A stretch of 64,000 nucleotides of DNA, taken from the NCBI GenBank assembly GCA_013397795.1, contig VZTJ01001132.1:397101-461100 (forward strand), written 5' to 3'. Position 1 is the stretch's first letter, and every line of letters begins with the position of its first letter. Below the pieces are notes generated by a model. The model did no database searches. It worked only from the letters and a program-made list of their open reading frames with translations, and was not told the DNA's origin. Origin of the DNA: Orthonyx spaldingii (lineage: Eukaryota; Chordata; Aves; Passeriformes; Orthonychidae). Positions 21,451-32,165 of the stretch are shown in pieces. Position numbers and translations under genes: made by a program.

Positions 21451-24400
21451 CAGGGCTCCATTACTCATCTTTTCTTCAAGTATTTCTTTTCTCTCTTCAG
21501 GAATAATTCTAGGAACAATCTAGATGAGATCATGCACAGAGGAAATGACACTTCTTGCCTGCACTGAGGACCAAGTGGCAGCACGTGGCATGGAAGTGCC
21601 GTGGATATTTGAAATTATTGTGGTTTCAGCCATTCCCTCCCTTCCCAAACCAAAGCAGTAACTCAGTGGTTTCTGACTTCTGCTATACAATGCTAGACTG
21701 CAACTGGAAACATCTGATGAAACCAAAAGTTTGAAAAGTCCAGTGTGATTGGCTTGAACACTCGTATCAGCTGTGCTGGCATCATTCACTCTCCTCCTGA
21801 CAAAAGGAGGAGACAGCAATAACTTCTCCCCACGAAGGAAGGAGACACCTCAGAGTCCCGGGTTTGTGAAGGATGCTTCACGGGGCCCCTTCATTTTCCA
21901 CAGCCACCCAAAATTGCAGCTGGCAGGCAGACAAAACACCAAACCCAACAGAAAACGTGATCCTCTCGAACGAAAACTTTACCTTCCCAGCCAAAAAAAG
22001 AGCAAACTGTGTCCCAGAGTGCTTTGAATTTAATAAGGCATGTTATTTTTAGCTTTCATAGATGAAAATGTCATTAAAAGCAAATTTATTTCTGGGGGAA
22101 AAAAAGCTAAATTCCTTGCAGTTTGCACTCTTTTGAAGGCCACCTCTACTTTCAAGAGAAGATGATGTGTTATAATAATAATAAAGCTAAACACATTGGG
22201 CACATTTTTCCTTTCCACACAGAGCGCTGCAACGATGCTTCCAAACAGATAACAATGTAATTTCCTTCCATTTGAAAATCCATTTATTACCACCATGTAC
22301 TGAGAACCTGGCCTTGTCCTGCCAGAACGGCCATCTGAAGCCTGGCTGAAGAGGCAGCACGTGGAACCCTAACACCAGGCAGATGGCTCTGAACCCAGTC
22401 AGGCACAGCAATGGTCAGTCCAAATCCATACTCATAAACTGAGCCAAACAGAAAACTCTGTACTGGCAAGGAGGTCAGTTCATTTTGGGGTCAGCTTTAT
22501 TTGCCCTAAGGGCTACTGGCACAGAGGGTAAGTAGGAGAGTGACTTGAAATCAATCTTCATGGAAAGCTTTCAGACAAGTGAAAACATCCATGAGCAATG
22601 TAGTTTGCAGGAAACAGTCATCTGGTGCCTGGGTTTCACTTGTGAGGGCACAAAGCTGGGCTCTGACTCCATCTCTGGGCATTCAGGCTCTCTGCACTCG
22701 CAATTCAAAGATGCAGCTCTTCTGTGCCAGTAGAAATCAGCCTTCCTTTATGACAGGACCTAAAGCTGGATTTAGGAACCATTCTGGGAACCACATGGTG
22801 AACATTTTTGCTCAAATCCTTGTCAATCTGAAAATCTTCCAACACTCCTCAAGAAATATGTGTCAAAGTAGTAGTTTAATGACTTTATCCATGTGGATCT
22901 TGCCACCTCCTTGCTCTCCCCAGCCCCTTGCACTGGTAAATATGGGTTCTCAGAAGTCACAAAGTGAGGAATGTGGAATTTTCTCCAGGATAAACACATC
23001 CATCTACCAAATCAGGGAAATCTGACTCAGCTGTAACATTACCAAAGCCCCTCTTGGACAGATGTGAAGGTGGATGTAACCACCATTCTTCCCTAGGTCT
23101 GACCTGCTGCTGCACAGGTGCTGATCCCAGAATCCATCCCAGCAAGATCATTGCAGTGCCCCAGTGAGGTGTAGCTGGAGAGGAGTGAGAGGCTCCAGCT
23201 CTGCCTTACAAACCTCTCACTACACAAAGCTGGAACCCCACACATCCAAAAGCTTCCAGATACCGCTGTCCCTCAGCCCCCACATCACCGGGGTCACAGG
23301 GGTATCGCTCAGGGTTTAATTCACTGAAGGGTTAAAAACATCACTGGGAAACCTTTAAACCAAGCACACATTGCATTCTCAGATGTTTACAGTGAGGGCT
23401 CCATGATCTGTTCTCTCTTTGCAACCGGACTCTCCAGGATCCAAACAGGATGAAGCAAATGTGAGGGCTGGGAAGAGCAGCAGTTCCAAAACTGGGCATT
23501 AAACACAGAACCTGTACATCCATGTGCTCAGGGAGTGTGGAAGCCTCAAGACATCTATGGCTTTCTTCTGAAAAAGCCATACGATGCAGTCTTGCTCAAT
23601 GTGAACTCAGGAAAATATAATTTCTGACATGGGTGGGTTCAAAACCAGAGCTTTAACACTATTAACTTTAATCTCTGCCTCTCTGAGCATTCTTGATGAA
23701 TTTATTCTAAACACTAGAATAGATTCCCAAATGGTGCCAACCAGCTTTTCTTGGAGGCCAGTGAACCTCTGCCAGACTATGCTGACTCCATATCTACAGG
23801 GTTCTTTAACAGGTAAAATTCAGATATTTTGAGAGGTCCAAATTACAAAAAGTAGCACTAAATTAGGGGCTGAAAAAGGGGACAGTGGGCAGACAGATTT
23901 AAAAACCCATTAATGAGCCTTTGCTTTACAAGAACATGGGCCACAGCCAGAACAAAACCCCCACAGCCTAATTCAGGGAACCCAGAGTGAGGTGACAGAG
24001 CCGATTTATCAGTGTCAGAAGTAGATGAAAATCCAGAGGATGCTTCAAGAGACAAAACCCTCTGATGTTAAAAGGGAAACTGCCCTCAACTTCCACCCAC
24101 TGTGGATCAGAGGCACTATTTTTTTAAAGTCCTGGGGTGAGTAAGGACAAGCAGGTTGTCAGTTCAAGCAGCTCCAGGTCTGTAGGTTCGATGGGCACTT
24201 GTGGAAATCCCTTCCCTCCCCAGTCTGGTACCAGGCACCAGAAACGGCTGAGTGAAGAGCCCCAGTGCACCCAGGCATGCTCCTGCTGCCACTCAGCTCT
24301 TTTACAAACCTCTGCCTCCACCACAGCCAGGGGAGAGACAGCTCTGCTCCTGGACAGCCTTTTGTGGCCATGCAAATAGGGCATGAGGAATTTCAGGCTC

Positions 24401-25940
24401 TAACTGCCTCACTAAATAGCATGTAATGGGTAGAAACAGTTCAACTCGCTTTTCAGTCTGCTTTCAGTGCAGATTAACTCACAAATTCTGTCTCTGAGCA
24501 TCCCAGCACATCCCAAGCTTTACTCCAGGCACAGTGAGATCAGCATTTGTTCGATGGGTTTTTCCAGAAGGGAAAAAAAAAAAGCATTTAAAGGGTGGCA
24601 TTCTATTCAAAAAGGGGTCAACAATACAACAAAAGAGGTCATGTCATCTTAATTGGGAAATCATAAATTAGGGGCTGTCCCCATCCTGGTAACACAGCGA
24701 GGATCTTTGTTCCAAGCATTAGGCAAAAGCACCCTTAGCCAAAACAACTTTTCAAGCAAACTCCCATTGAATAAATCTTTCACACCGAAGGGAACATTTT
24801 TCAGTACTCTGTTTTTTAACACCATTAACTTTAACTGTCAAGCCTGACAAGTATGGAAAACTGTTTTCTTACAAAAGTTAACACAAAAAACATTTTCCAC
24901 TAAAAGGAGTTTTACTCACTACACATTAACTCCCCATTTTACCATTTCACTCTAATTGCTGTTTTTCTCCATTCCAAATTTCTTTTCCTCTCCAAGATCT
25001 GGACTTTAAAGAGTCCAAGCAGCCAGACATCAGCACTTGTTTATAGAAGTTCTGTGACATGGATATGTTGTAATGAAGTAATTATATTAAAGGGAAGGAC
25101 CTGGGAATAACCATGGCCCGTTAATCACATTCATTCACATGCTGCTATTCTTTTTCCCTGCTGTTTCCAAGTGAATAGGTGAATTCTTGAAAATATTCAG
25201 GAGTTTAAAAACATTTGGGCACTTTCAGAGCTGAATCAGAAGATGAATTAAGAGCCACAGGGGATGTAAAGTCCATGAGAGGACCAGTGGGGACAGGTCC
25301 TGTGTGGACACAAGTCTCAGGGGGAATTCATCTCTCCTCACTTCACCTTCTGAACATCACATTTAGTCTTGGGTGTCTCCTTAGAGGAAAGCATCAGTAC
25401 CTCCTGGTGAGAGGGTGACAGGGGACAGAGCTGTTCCCTGCTGGCTGGGATGTGCTGTGGGAGTCCCTGCTACTCCCAGCACCTGGGAGCAATGGGCAAG
25501 ATAAAACCTGAAGTCGTTTAAGACTCGTAACTTGATTTTTAAATGTCCACAGTAGTGGGATTTGTGCTGATTTACCTCAGTATGTTTCTGAACTGAGTTC
25601 AGTGGCTGTATGAACAGTCCAGAGATATCCTCTAATCAAAGCTCTCATCCTGGGGCACACAGTGATAAGAGGAGCCTGTCTTGTCTGTGTGGATGTGCCT
25701 CTCATTTTCAAAGAGGGAGAGTAATCAATAAGAAGATGAATGAATTAATCTATGTCTGCAAACCTTTAGCAAGGAACAAAATTTTCAGAAAATTCACTGC
25801 TGGGTTCATTGTTTTTTCCCCAAATCCTCATCTAAGCTGGTAAGAACCAAGTAAAACTCCTGATTCACTTCTAGATCAGCCTGTTTTTGTGAACCCTCCT
25901 CTTGTGGTAGACACAGGCAGCTGAGCTGGGAGCACACATC
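21451..25940. other. Unique sequence, no gene recognised
   Basis: About 4.5 kb without recognised mobile elements. It includes an AT-rich block at 22030-22280 with an ATAATAATAATAA run, and an A11 run near 24573. Frames reach at most about 148 codons (22579-23025, +), without recognised domains. Confidence 0.5.
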
Positions 25941-26117
25941 GTGTCAGAGGCCCTTGGAGTAATCCATGACAAAACCAGATGAGACCACTGTGATTCTGAC
26001 TTCTGACCCCTTGGATAACACAGGTCACAAGACTTCCCAGAACTGACTCCTAAAACTAGAGCAGAAATACTAGGAAAAAAAAAACATGTAAAAATTTCCA
26101 ATGAAACAGAGAGTTTC
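25941..26117 (+). repeat. Duplicated block Y, copy 1
   Basis: The 177 bases from GTGTCAGAGGCCCTTGGAG to GAGAGTTTC recur in direct orientation at 28751-28931. The copies differ by a few substitutions, a 3-base insertion and changes in the A-rich stretch, giving roughly 95 percent identity by eye. The flanks differ. I do not recognise Y as a known repeat family. Confidence 0.95.
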
Positions 26118-26921
26118 AAATTTCTCAGTGTGCTGTTGTGAGCGGTTAATTGCTCTCACTGCTGAGTGTGGTTTATGTCTAGTCTGAGTTCCTCCACCTT
26201 TGGTGTCTCTCTGCTGGGTTTTATTGCCTTTATTGCTGGACTGAACTTGCCTTTTTCACTGTGCTTACGTTTCTGCCCATCAGAGTGATCAAAACTCTCC
26301 ATCCCCTTCCTCTTTGTCAGGTGATGCAAAGTGTCTCCTCCACTCTCCAGTGCGTGGATGTGCTTTCCAGTCACATAACGAGTCCTTTTTCTCAATTCTC
26401 TCCAACTGTTGGTGACAACATCTTCCTTGAACTACCAAAGCCACCACCAGGAACTGCAGGAGGAGTCCCTTCCTCCTTGTCTCAAATATTCCTGTTTTTA
26501 TACCCCCAAATACAACATTTCCCTTCTCTGGCACACCCCCACACGGGGTCTGTGCTCGCCGATGGTCCCACACGTCTTTTTCAGTGTCAATAGTTCCCAG
26601 GACATGGCTCAGCTCTACATGGGTCCCATTAAAACATGTTGCTTGTTTTCCTTTAGGTTACTGAAGGGACCCGAATCATTCTGCCCTGGTGATCTGTTTT
26701 TATTTCAGTGATGTCTTCTTCAGATTTTGACCTCACCACAGAGGTAGATCTGGGATCACCCCCAGGACTCCATTAGAAGCATGTCCATTCACTGATGAAT
26801 TTCCATTTAAAGCTGGAGAGTACAGCAGTTTCTTATCTCTTTCAGTGGTGCCTAATTGGTTTTCTATCATCCCAGTCTTGTAGAAGAAGTTATTTCTAGC
26901 CAAAGGCAATACTTGCACAGG
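26118..26921. other. Unique sequence, no gene recognised
   Basis: No recognised repeat. Overlapping frames of 94-110 codons on opposite strands at 26261-26593 look like chance. Confidence 0.5.
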
Positions 26922-27005
26922 ACCACTGGGTGTTCCAGGTCAGAAAGGGCCTCAGGAAGTCACCCAGTCCAACCTGCAGGGTCAGCCATGAGATCAGACC
27001 AGGAT
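26922..27005 (-). mobile_element. CR1 LINE 3'-end fragment
   Basis: Minus-strand CR1 3' sequence: a GGTTGGACTGGGTGACTTCC block followed by a CTTTCTGACCTGGAACA-like end. It is diverged from younger CR1 copies here. The older CR1 coding remnant follows immediately at higher coordinates on the same strand. Confidence 0.65.
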
Positions 27006-27300
27006 CCTCAGGCCTTCCAGAAGTTTATCATATCAGTACTATTACATTTATCAACACAATTTGTAATCTTCCTGGAAAAAAATAAATCTAATTAGACAAG
27101 AACTATATTCTATAAGCCCATGTTGATTGACACTACTTGCATTAATCCCTTTAATTCTTTACTAATTACATGCCCTATCAGCAATTCCATTATTGTGTCT
27201 AGGATTAATGTCAGGCAGAAAAATCCGTAGTTCTGAGCCACCTTGTTTATCCCTTAAAAAATAATGGCACACAGCTAAAATTCTTCCACATAGATGTAAC
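27006..27300 (-). mobile_element. Ancient CR1 reverse-transcriptase remnant
   Basis: On the minus strand the order of words is that of the CR1 ORF2 reverse transcriptase. A stretch corresponding to the YRPVSL-type motif is followed by a CCTAGACACAATAATGGA block, then TCAATCAACATGGGCTTATA (coding NQHGL, the QHGF-type motif), then GATTACAAATTGTGTTGATA. Several stops and frameshifts make it non-functional. The nucleotide pattern fits the deep sauropsid CR1 lineages better than the young avian subfamilies, an identification made from memory. Confidence 0.7.
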
Positions 27301-27649
27301 TTGCTGGTCTTTATTATCTCTAATTAAGAGCTGCTATACAATACTCATTCAGTATAAAAAGGTGTTTTATTGTTAAAGGACATGATCACACAACCTCCCT
27401 TTTCCCCTTGTAAGAAACAGAAATATTTATTGAACTCTTCAAAATTCTGTTCAGTATTACTAACAACACTATCATTTCCATGTAGCACTGAGTTATTGTA
27501 AACACAGTTATTTCACTCAAGAAAGAAAGCTGCATTTCTACGGGGATTTCATTTTGAAAGCCATATGTTGGAGCCTTGTGCTGCAAATACTAAAAATGTG
27601 CTCGGAATTCCTAAAATTATACTTGAAAATATCCAGACACAAAACCAAT
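27301..27649. other. AT-rich spacer between old CR1 remnants
   Basis: About 350 bases of AT-rich sequence with no frame or repeat I recognise. It may be further decayed CR1. Confidence 0.4.
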
Positions 27650-28170
27650 TGCATCTAACATAGAAGAAATTCTATATTAGACCTCATTTTTGCAGATCAA
27701 GGGGAACTGATGACAGAATGTAAAAATATAGCAGCAGCTTAGGTACAAGAGACTGATTTGATTACATTTGTTATGTGCAAATAGAATAAAGTCCAAATGA
27801 GTAATGTATCTACTTGATGATTTCCAATGCCAGATTAACAAAGCTGAAAATAATTACAAAGCAAAACAATTGAAAGAAAGAATTTGAGTGAGGAATCTGT
27901 GACTGATAATTGGGAACTGTTCAAGATCATTTTCCTCCCTACACAGAGGAACCACAATCCCATGGAAAAGAAAGAAGGCTGAGCTGGCAAAAAGCTGCTC
28001 TGGCTTGGAGGACAAGCAAAAGCCAAATCATAAAGTAGAAAATAAATGGGAAATTCTTCTCCATAGGAAACAAGTAACAGTAATGGCAATGAATATAAGC
28101 CAGCAGTAAGAAATTTCACAAAACTGATAAGGGATGTCATGCATGGGTTGAAGGAAAATAAAGATGTGGG
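27650..28170 (+). mobile_element. Ancient CR1 ORF2 endonuclease/linker remnant
   Basis: In one constant plus-strand frame there are three separate islands with LINE ORF2 character. ILDLIFADQGEL at about 27674-27710 corresponds to the LDL(I/V) motif near the end of the endonuclease domain. DNWELFK lies near 27905. VRNFTKLIRDV-GLKENKD near 28106-28165 matches the conserved linker helix. All three share the same frame phase over about 430 bp, which is hard to explain by chance, although several in-frame stops show the gene is dead. It lies in opposite orientation to the reverse-transcriptase remnant at 27006-27300. Confidence 0.6.
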
Positions 28171-28650
28171 GGCCAAAAGAGGAAATGAAAGATTTGTCTT
28201 CTGTGTGCAGCAGGTCACAGATTCAGATCAGTAAAAGCAGCAAAGGTGCAGCAACAGGCAACACAAGTGGAAGCTCGTGCTGGCGCTCTCTGTTGTGCTG
28301 CTGCCAGGTGAGGCAGCCCCGGGTGACTCTCACATGCTGGAGGCACCCTGGCTGTGACAGACACTCCCCAAACATGCCAGAGGATGGCAAGTGGTCCCAC
28401 ATGAGGCTAAGATGATGTGCTGCCTCAGCTGGCCACTCTCCTGGCATGCAGAGGCACAGAGGAGGTGACAGCCTGGCAGGGACAGGGCCACAGGCAGAGG
28501 CAGAATCAAGGCAGAACCATCAGGATGCTCCTCCAGATGGGTTCCACTTGTGGTGGCTGTGGCACACACTGGGTGCCTCTGTACCATTGCCAGCAGGACA
28601 CTGGGATGGGATTTTGCCCAGTCAGAGACTGCAAGGCATCCTGTAGAGTT
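28171..28650. other. Unique sequence, no gene recognised
   Basis: GC-richer sequence with CTGGCAGGGACAGGG-like words. A 120-codon plus-strand frame at 28417-28779 has no recognised domain and runs into duplicated block X. Confidence 0.45.
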
Positions 28651-28752
28651 AAAAACCACCATTGCTGCCTTCAGCTCTTTGCAGCTAACCTTGGACCCAC
28701 GGCTGCACAAGTTCTGGATAATAACACACAACCCATTACAGCATCACTGTGT
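28651..28752 (+). repeat. Duplicated block X, copy 1
   Basis: The 102 bases from AAAAACCACCATTGCTGCC to AGCATCACTGTG recur at 28961-29062, offset by exactly 310 bases and with only a few substitutions. Copy 1 is directly followed by block Y copy 2. Confidence 0.95.
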
Positions 28753-28931
28753 GTCAGAGGCCCTTGGAGTAATCCATGACAAAACCAGATGAGACCACTG
28801 TGATTCTGACTTCTGACCCCTTGGATAACACAGGTCATAAGACTTCTCAGAACTGACTCCTTCTAAAACTGGAGCAGAAATACTAGGAAAAGAAAAACCA
28901 AGTAAAAATTTCCAATGAAACAGAGAGTTTC
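28751..28931 (+). repeat. Duplicated block Y, copy 2
   Basis: A second copy (181 bases) of the block at 25941-26117. It is joined to the end of block X copy 1 with a GTG overlap. After it come about 27 bases made of repeated TCTAGATCT-like words, and then block X copy 2. Confidence 0.95.
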
Positions 28932-28960
28932 TTCTAGATCTTCTAGAGATCTTCTAGGAT

Positions 28961-29062
28961 TGAAAACCACCATTGCTGCCTTCAGCTCTTTGCAGCTAAC
29001 CTTGGACCCACGGCTGCACAAGTTCTGGATAATAATACACAACTCATTACAGCATCATTGTG
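28961..29062 (+). repeat. Duplicated block X, copy 2
   Basis: Second copy of X, ending AGCATCATTGTG and continuing into sequence not found after copy 1. The arrangement is therefore X-Y-X, with Y taking the place of the normal right flank after the first X. Confidence 0.95.
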
Positions 29063-29628
29063 CTGTGCTGTTGATCCATCCAACCCATCTCCAGTAAAAC
29101 AAAGCACCAAGAATGAGGGCTGTGGAGAAAATCCAAGGCTTCAGAACAACAGTATGTGCAGCCGGCAGAGCCATTCCCAAAACAGTCATTCCAGGCAGCA
29201 CATGAATGCTCCAACCCCCGACCCCCACGTCTGCCAGGTTTCCCCCTACAAAAATACCTCAGTACATGATGACTGGGAGATCTTGATATAAAGTATGTTG
29301 GGTTGCAGAGGAGCAGCAAAGCTCCTTGAGAATAAATGCAGCTACGAATGCCAGGAATCCATAAACAGTCCTGGAGACATGCACCATGTCCAAAGATCCA
29401 AACCAAAACATGTAACTCCATGTCTGCACTCACTGAGTGTCTCCCAGCATCACATGTGGGGTCTGAGCCAGTTCCCAGTTAGGGAGGTCAGGAGAAAACT
29501 GTCTGGGGCAGGTTGTCCCACAACTGCTGCTCTGCAGTCCCTTCTGCCTTGCTCATGGCACAGAACCAGCCCCTAAATTCTTGTCCTACAATGGTTCCAT
29601 CCAACAAAAAAACCTAGGACCTGTTGAG
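29063..29628. other. Unique sequence, no gene recognised
   Basis: No recognised element. Opposite-strand frames of 128 and 93 codons overlap here and look like chance. Confidence 0.45.
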
Positions 29629-29686
29629 CCACAGTTGGACTGGATGATCTTAGAGGCCTTTTCCAACCCAAATAATTCCATGATCC
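29629..29686 (+). mobile_element. CR1 LINE 3'-end fragment
   Basis: AGTTGGACTGGATGATCTTA, GAGGCCTTTTCCAACCCAAA and an AATTCCATGAT terminus are the CR1 3' end in sense orientation. The copy is about 58 bases long. Confidence 0.9.
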
Positions 29687-31027
29687 TCATGAAGACCCAA
29701 ATGTTCCATCAATCTTCTGTCAGATGCTCCTCCAAATCCAAGTGTTCAGTGCTTCTGAATATTTCACCAAACAGGTGATACACAACAAGACTGCTCGGGT
29801 TCATATCACTGAGCCTAGAGAGAACAAAGACGTCTCTGCGTGTTCTCCCTCCAAGCCAGGACACACAGGATGATCTGCTTTAACACAGTGAAACAGGATA
29901 GACACAATCAGGTCTCCCACAAACACCAGCTGCTCTCTGTGCACCCAGCAGACACTCACTCACTGGGGAGAAGATGCTCCCAAGATTTCTTTGCAAAGCA
30001 AGGCTGTTGAGGAAGATCCTTAAGGGTTAAATTCCCTCACTGTCTCCTCCTCTTCTCCACCCACCTCCCTCCTCCCCTCTCCAGCAAAGGATCCTTGTGA
30101 AAGATCTGTGTTCTGTACTCGATATGCACCAAGAGAGACTCTGGTCTGGCCTTTTTAATAAAGGGCAATTCCTTTGCGTTCTCAGACGTCCCTTAAAAAT
30201 CAAACCCTGATATTTCTGCTGTGTTATTGCTGCAGTCTGTAGATGTCTTCAGACTGAGGAAACCAGTTTGCTCTGCGGGTATGACCTGCTCCTGCACTGC
30301 TGAACAGTTTCTCGTTGGTAAGAAAAGCCCCTCTAGAGAAACTGGCACTTGGAGCCAATTAACAGACCTCTTCCACCTTCTATTTCGCCAGTTTTTGTTG
30401 GCAACTGCATCCCGTCCCAGCGGCTGCAATGCCAGTCGTCACAACATGCTGGATAAAAGTGAAACTGGGGAAACAGCGTGTGAAACCTCAGGAAAAAGAA
30501 GGTGCCTGAAGCACTGCTGGCCTGACTTTTTCCTAACCTGTGCACAATTCTTAATGATGCACGTCATGATTCAGCTTTCACAGTGCCGCTAATTAACTCC
30601 GGAGAACGTAAGAGCTGAGTGGCACCACGACAAATTTAACTCTGGAGATGAGCAGAATCCTCATAATTACAAGCAGAGCAGAAGGGTGTTCCTGGAACCA
30701 CGGGGAAGTGGGGAGTGAGTACCTGGCTCCCCAAGATGCAACTGCTCAGCAGCACTTCTGACCACAGGGCCAGCTCGAGTTATCCACAGAGAACCACCTG
30801 AGACCTGGGATGAGAAAGAGCCGTTCTGTAGAGCCCAGAGGGAAGGTTCAAGCTCTTCAGCACCTTGGTCGAAATCTTCATAGATGAAAAGACTGCATTA
30901 AACTCCTTAAACTACTGCCTTAGAAAATCCTTCTTGCTTCTCCAAGCAGACAGAATGAAGCAGGGGGGAATTTAGGCCCAAATTAAGTTCAAATGCAGGG
31001 CTTGGAATCAAGGGACTTGTTTGGGTT
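29687..31027. other. Unique sequence, no gene recognised
   Basis: No recognised repeat. A short block at 30540-30620 combines TTAATGATGCACGTCATGATT with CCGCTAATTAACTCCGGAG. It has both a CRE-like palindrome and a homeodomain-like TAATTA; regulatory function is only suggested. Confidence 0.45.
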
Positions 31028-31400
31028 TAGATTCACAGATTCTTATCTCTTCAGATATGATAGCCTGACCTTCTCCATCATCCAGGTCATGCAATTACAT
31101 TTTTTAAAAAATCTGTACTGAGCCCCTTAACTTCTGTTTGAGCTATGGAGTCTTTCTGAGGAAGACATGCATTCTTGATTTGAAGAGACCAAACCATGGA
31201 GAATCCATCACATACCCTGATAAACTGTTCCAGAGTTTAATTACTCTCACTGTTAAAAATTTGTACCTTATTTCCAATTTGAATTTTTCTGGCTTCGGTT
31301 TCCAACCATTGGATGTTGTCATGCCTTTGAGAGCTCAATTAGAGAACGCTAAAGCATCAGATACCATTTCCATCTGTCAGTGCTTAAACACAGAAACCTC
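31028..31400 (-). mobile_element. Ancient CR1 LINE 3'-UTR copy
   Basis: The plus strand shows the antisense CR1 order in an old lineage: a GATTCACAGATTC terminus, CATCCAGGTCATGCAATTAC, a TGATTTGAAGAGACC-TGGAGAATCCATCACAT block, TTAATTACTCTCACTGTTAA, and a GTACCTTATTTCCAATTTGA block. This pattern differs from the young avian CR1 in the same window and resembles CR1 lineages shared by reptiles and birds, so the copy is probably very old. The outer edge near 31400 is approximate. Confidence 0.8.
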
Positions 31401-31879
31401 AGTAGCTGATTCTCGTGAGGTTTTTGGCAGGATCTGAACTACCAGCAGCAACTTTTCTGTCTGTCTTCAGAGCTGACTTGGAAGTCAAGTGAAAATGGTG
31501 AGTGCAACGGATTTTTAATAATCAGTGATTCTTGAGAAAGCTGGGAAATAAATAGATCTGATTCAAAAATCTCTAATGAATCTTGGTTTTATCAAAATTC
31601 ACTCTTCTCTCCACTGAAATGTTTTACTGGAAGAGTTCAGCTTCAAAGGAGGGCGTTGAAGGCTACATTGCACCTCACGAGCTGAGTGTGTCCTGGAGCC
31701 CAGAGCCCCCTGGCATTCACACCGGGAACGTCGCAGAGAGCCGGGCACGTGATGTGGCTGCAACTGCACAGAGTGACAGAAAAATCAAACTGCAGATCCA
31801 CTGGGAGCTGGATCACAGCTGAAACAACCATCTCTGCAGAGACTGCAGTGGAAATGGACCTGAACACACAGAACGACAG
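31401..31879. other. Unique sequence, no gene recognised
   Basis: No recognised element between the old and the younger CR1 copy. Frames of 79 codons on both strands overlap and are treated as chance. Confidence 0.45.
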
Positions 31880-32165
31880 CATGGCTTGGGTTGGAAGGGA
31901 CCTTAAAGATCATCTCATTCCACCCCTGCCATGGGCAGGGACACCTTCCACTGTCTCAGGCTGCTCCAAGCCCCGTCCAGCCTGGCCTTGGACACTTCCA
32001 GGGATCCAGGGGCAGCCACAGCTTCTCTGGGCACCCTGTGCCAGGGCCTCACCTCCCTCACAGGGAAGAATTTCTACCTGGCATCTAATCTAAATCTCTT
32101 CTCTTTACTTTTAAAACTGTTCCCTCTTGTCCTATCACTGTGTGCCTATCACTAGTTGCTCTCTT
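31880..32165 (-). mobile_element. CR1 LINE 3' end, relatively young
   Basis: About 285 bases match the antisense CR1 3' region throughout. In plus-strand order the blocks are: TTGGGTTGGAAGGGACCTTA, CACCCCTGCCATGGGCAGGG, the GTCCAGCCTGGCCTTGGACA block, TCTCTGGGCACCCTGTGCCA, the CACAGGGAAGAATTTCTACC block, and TCCCTCTTGTCCTATCACTG. The low divergence suggests a more recent insertion than its neighbour at 31028. The final octamer repeat at the 3' end is reduced. Confidence 0.95.
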
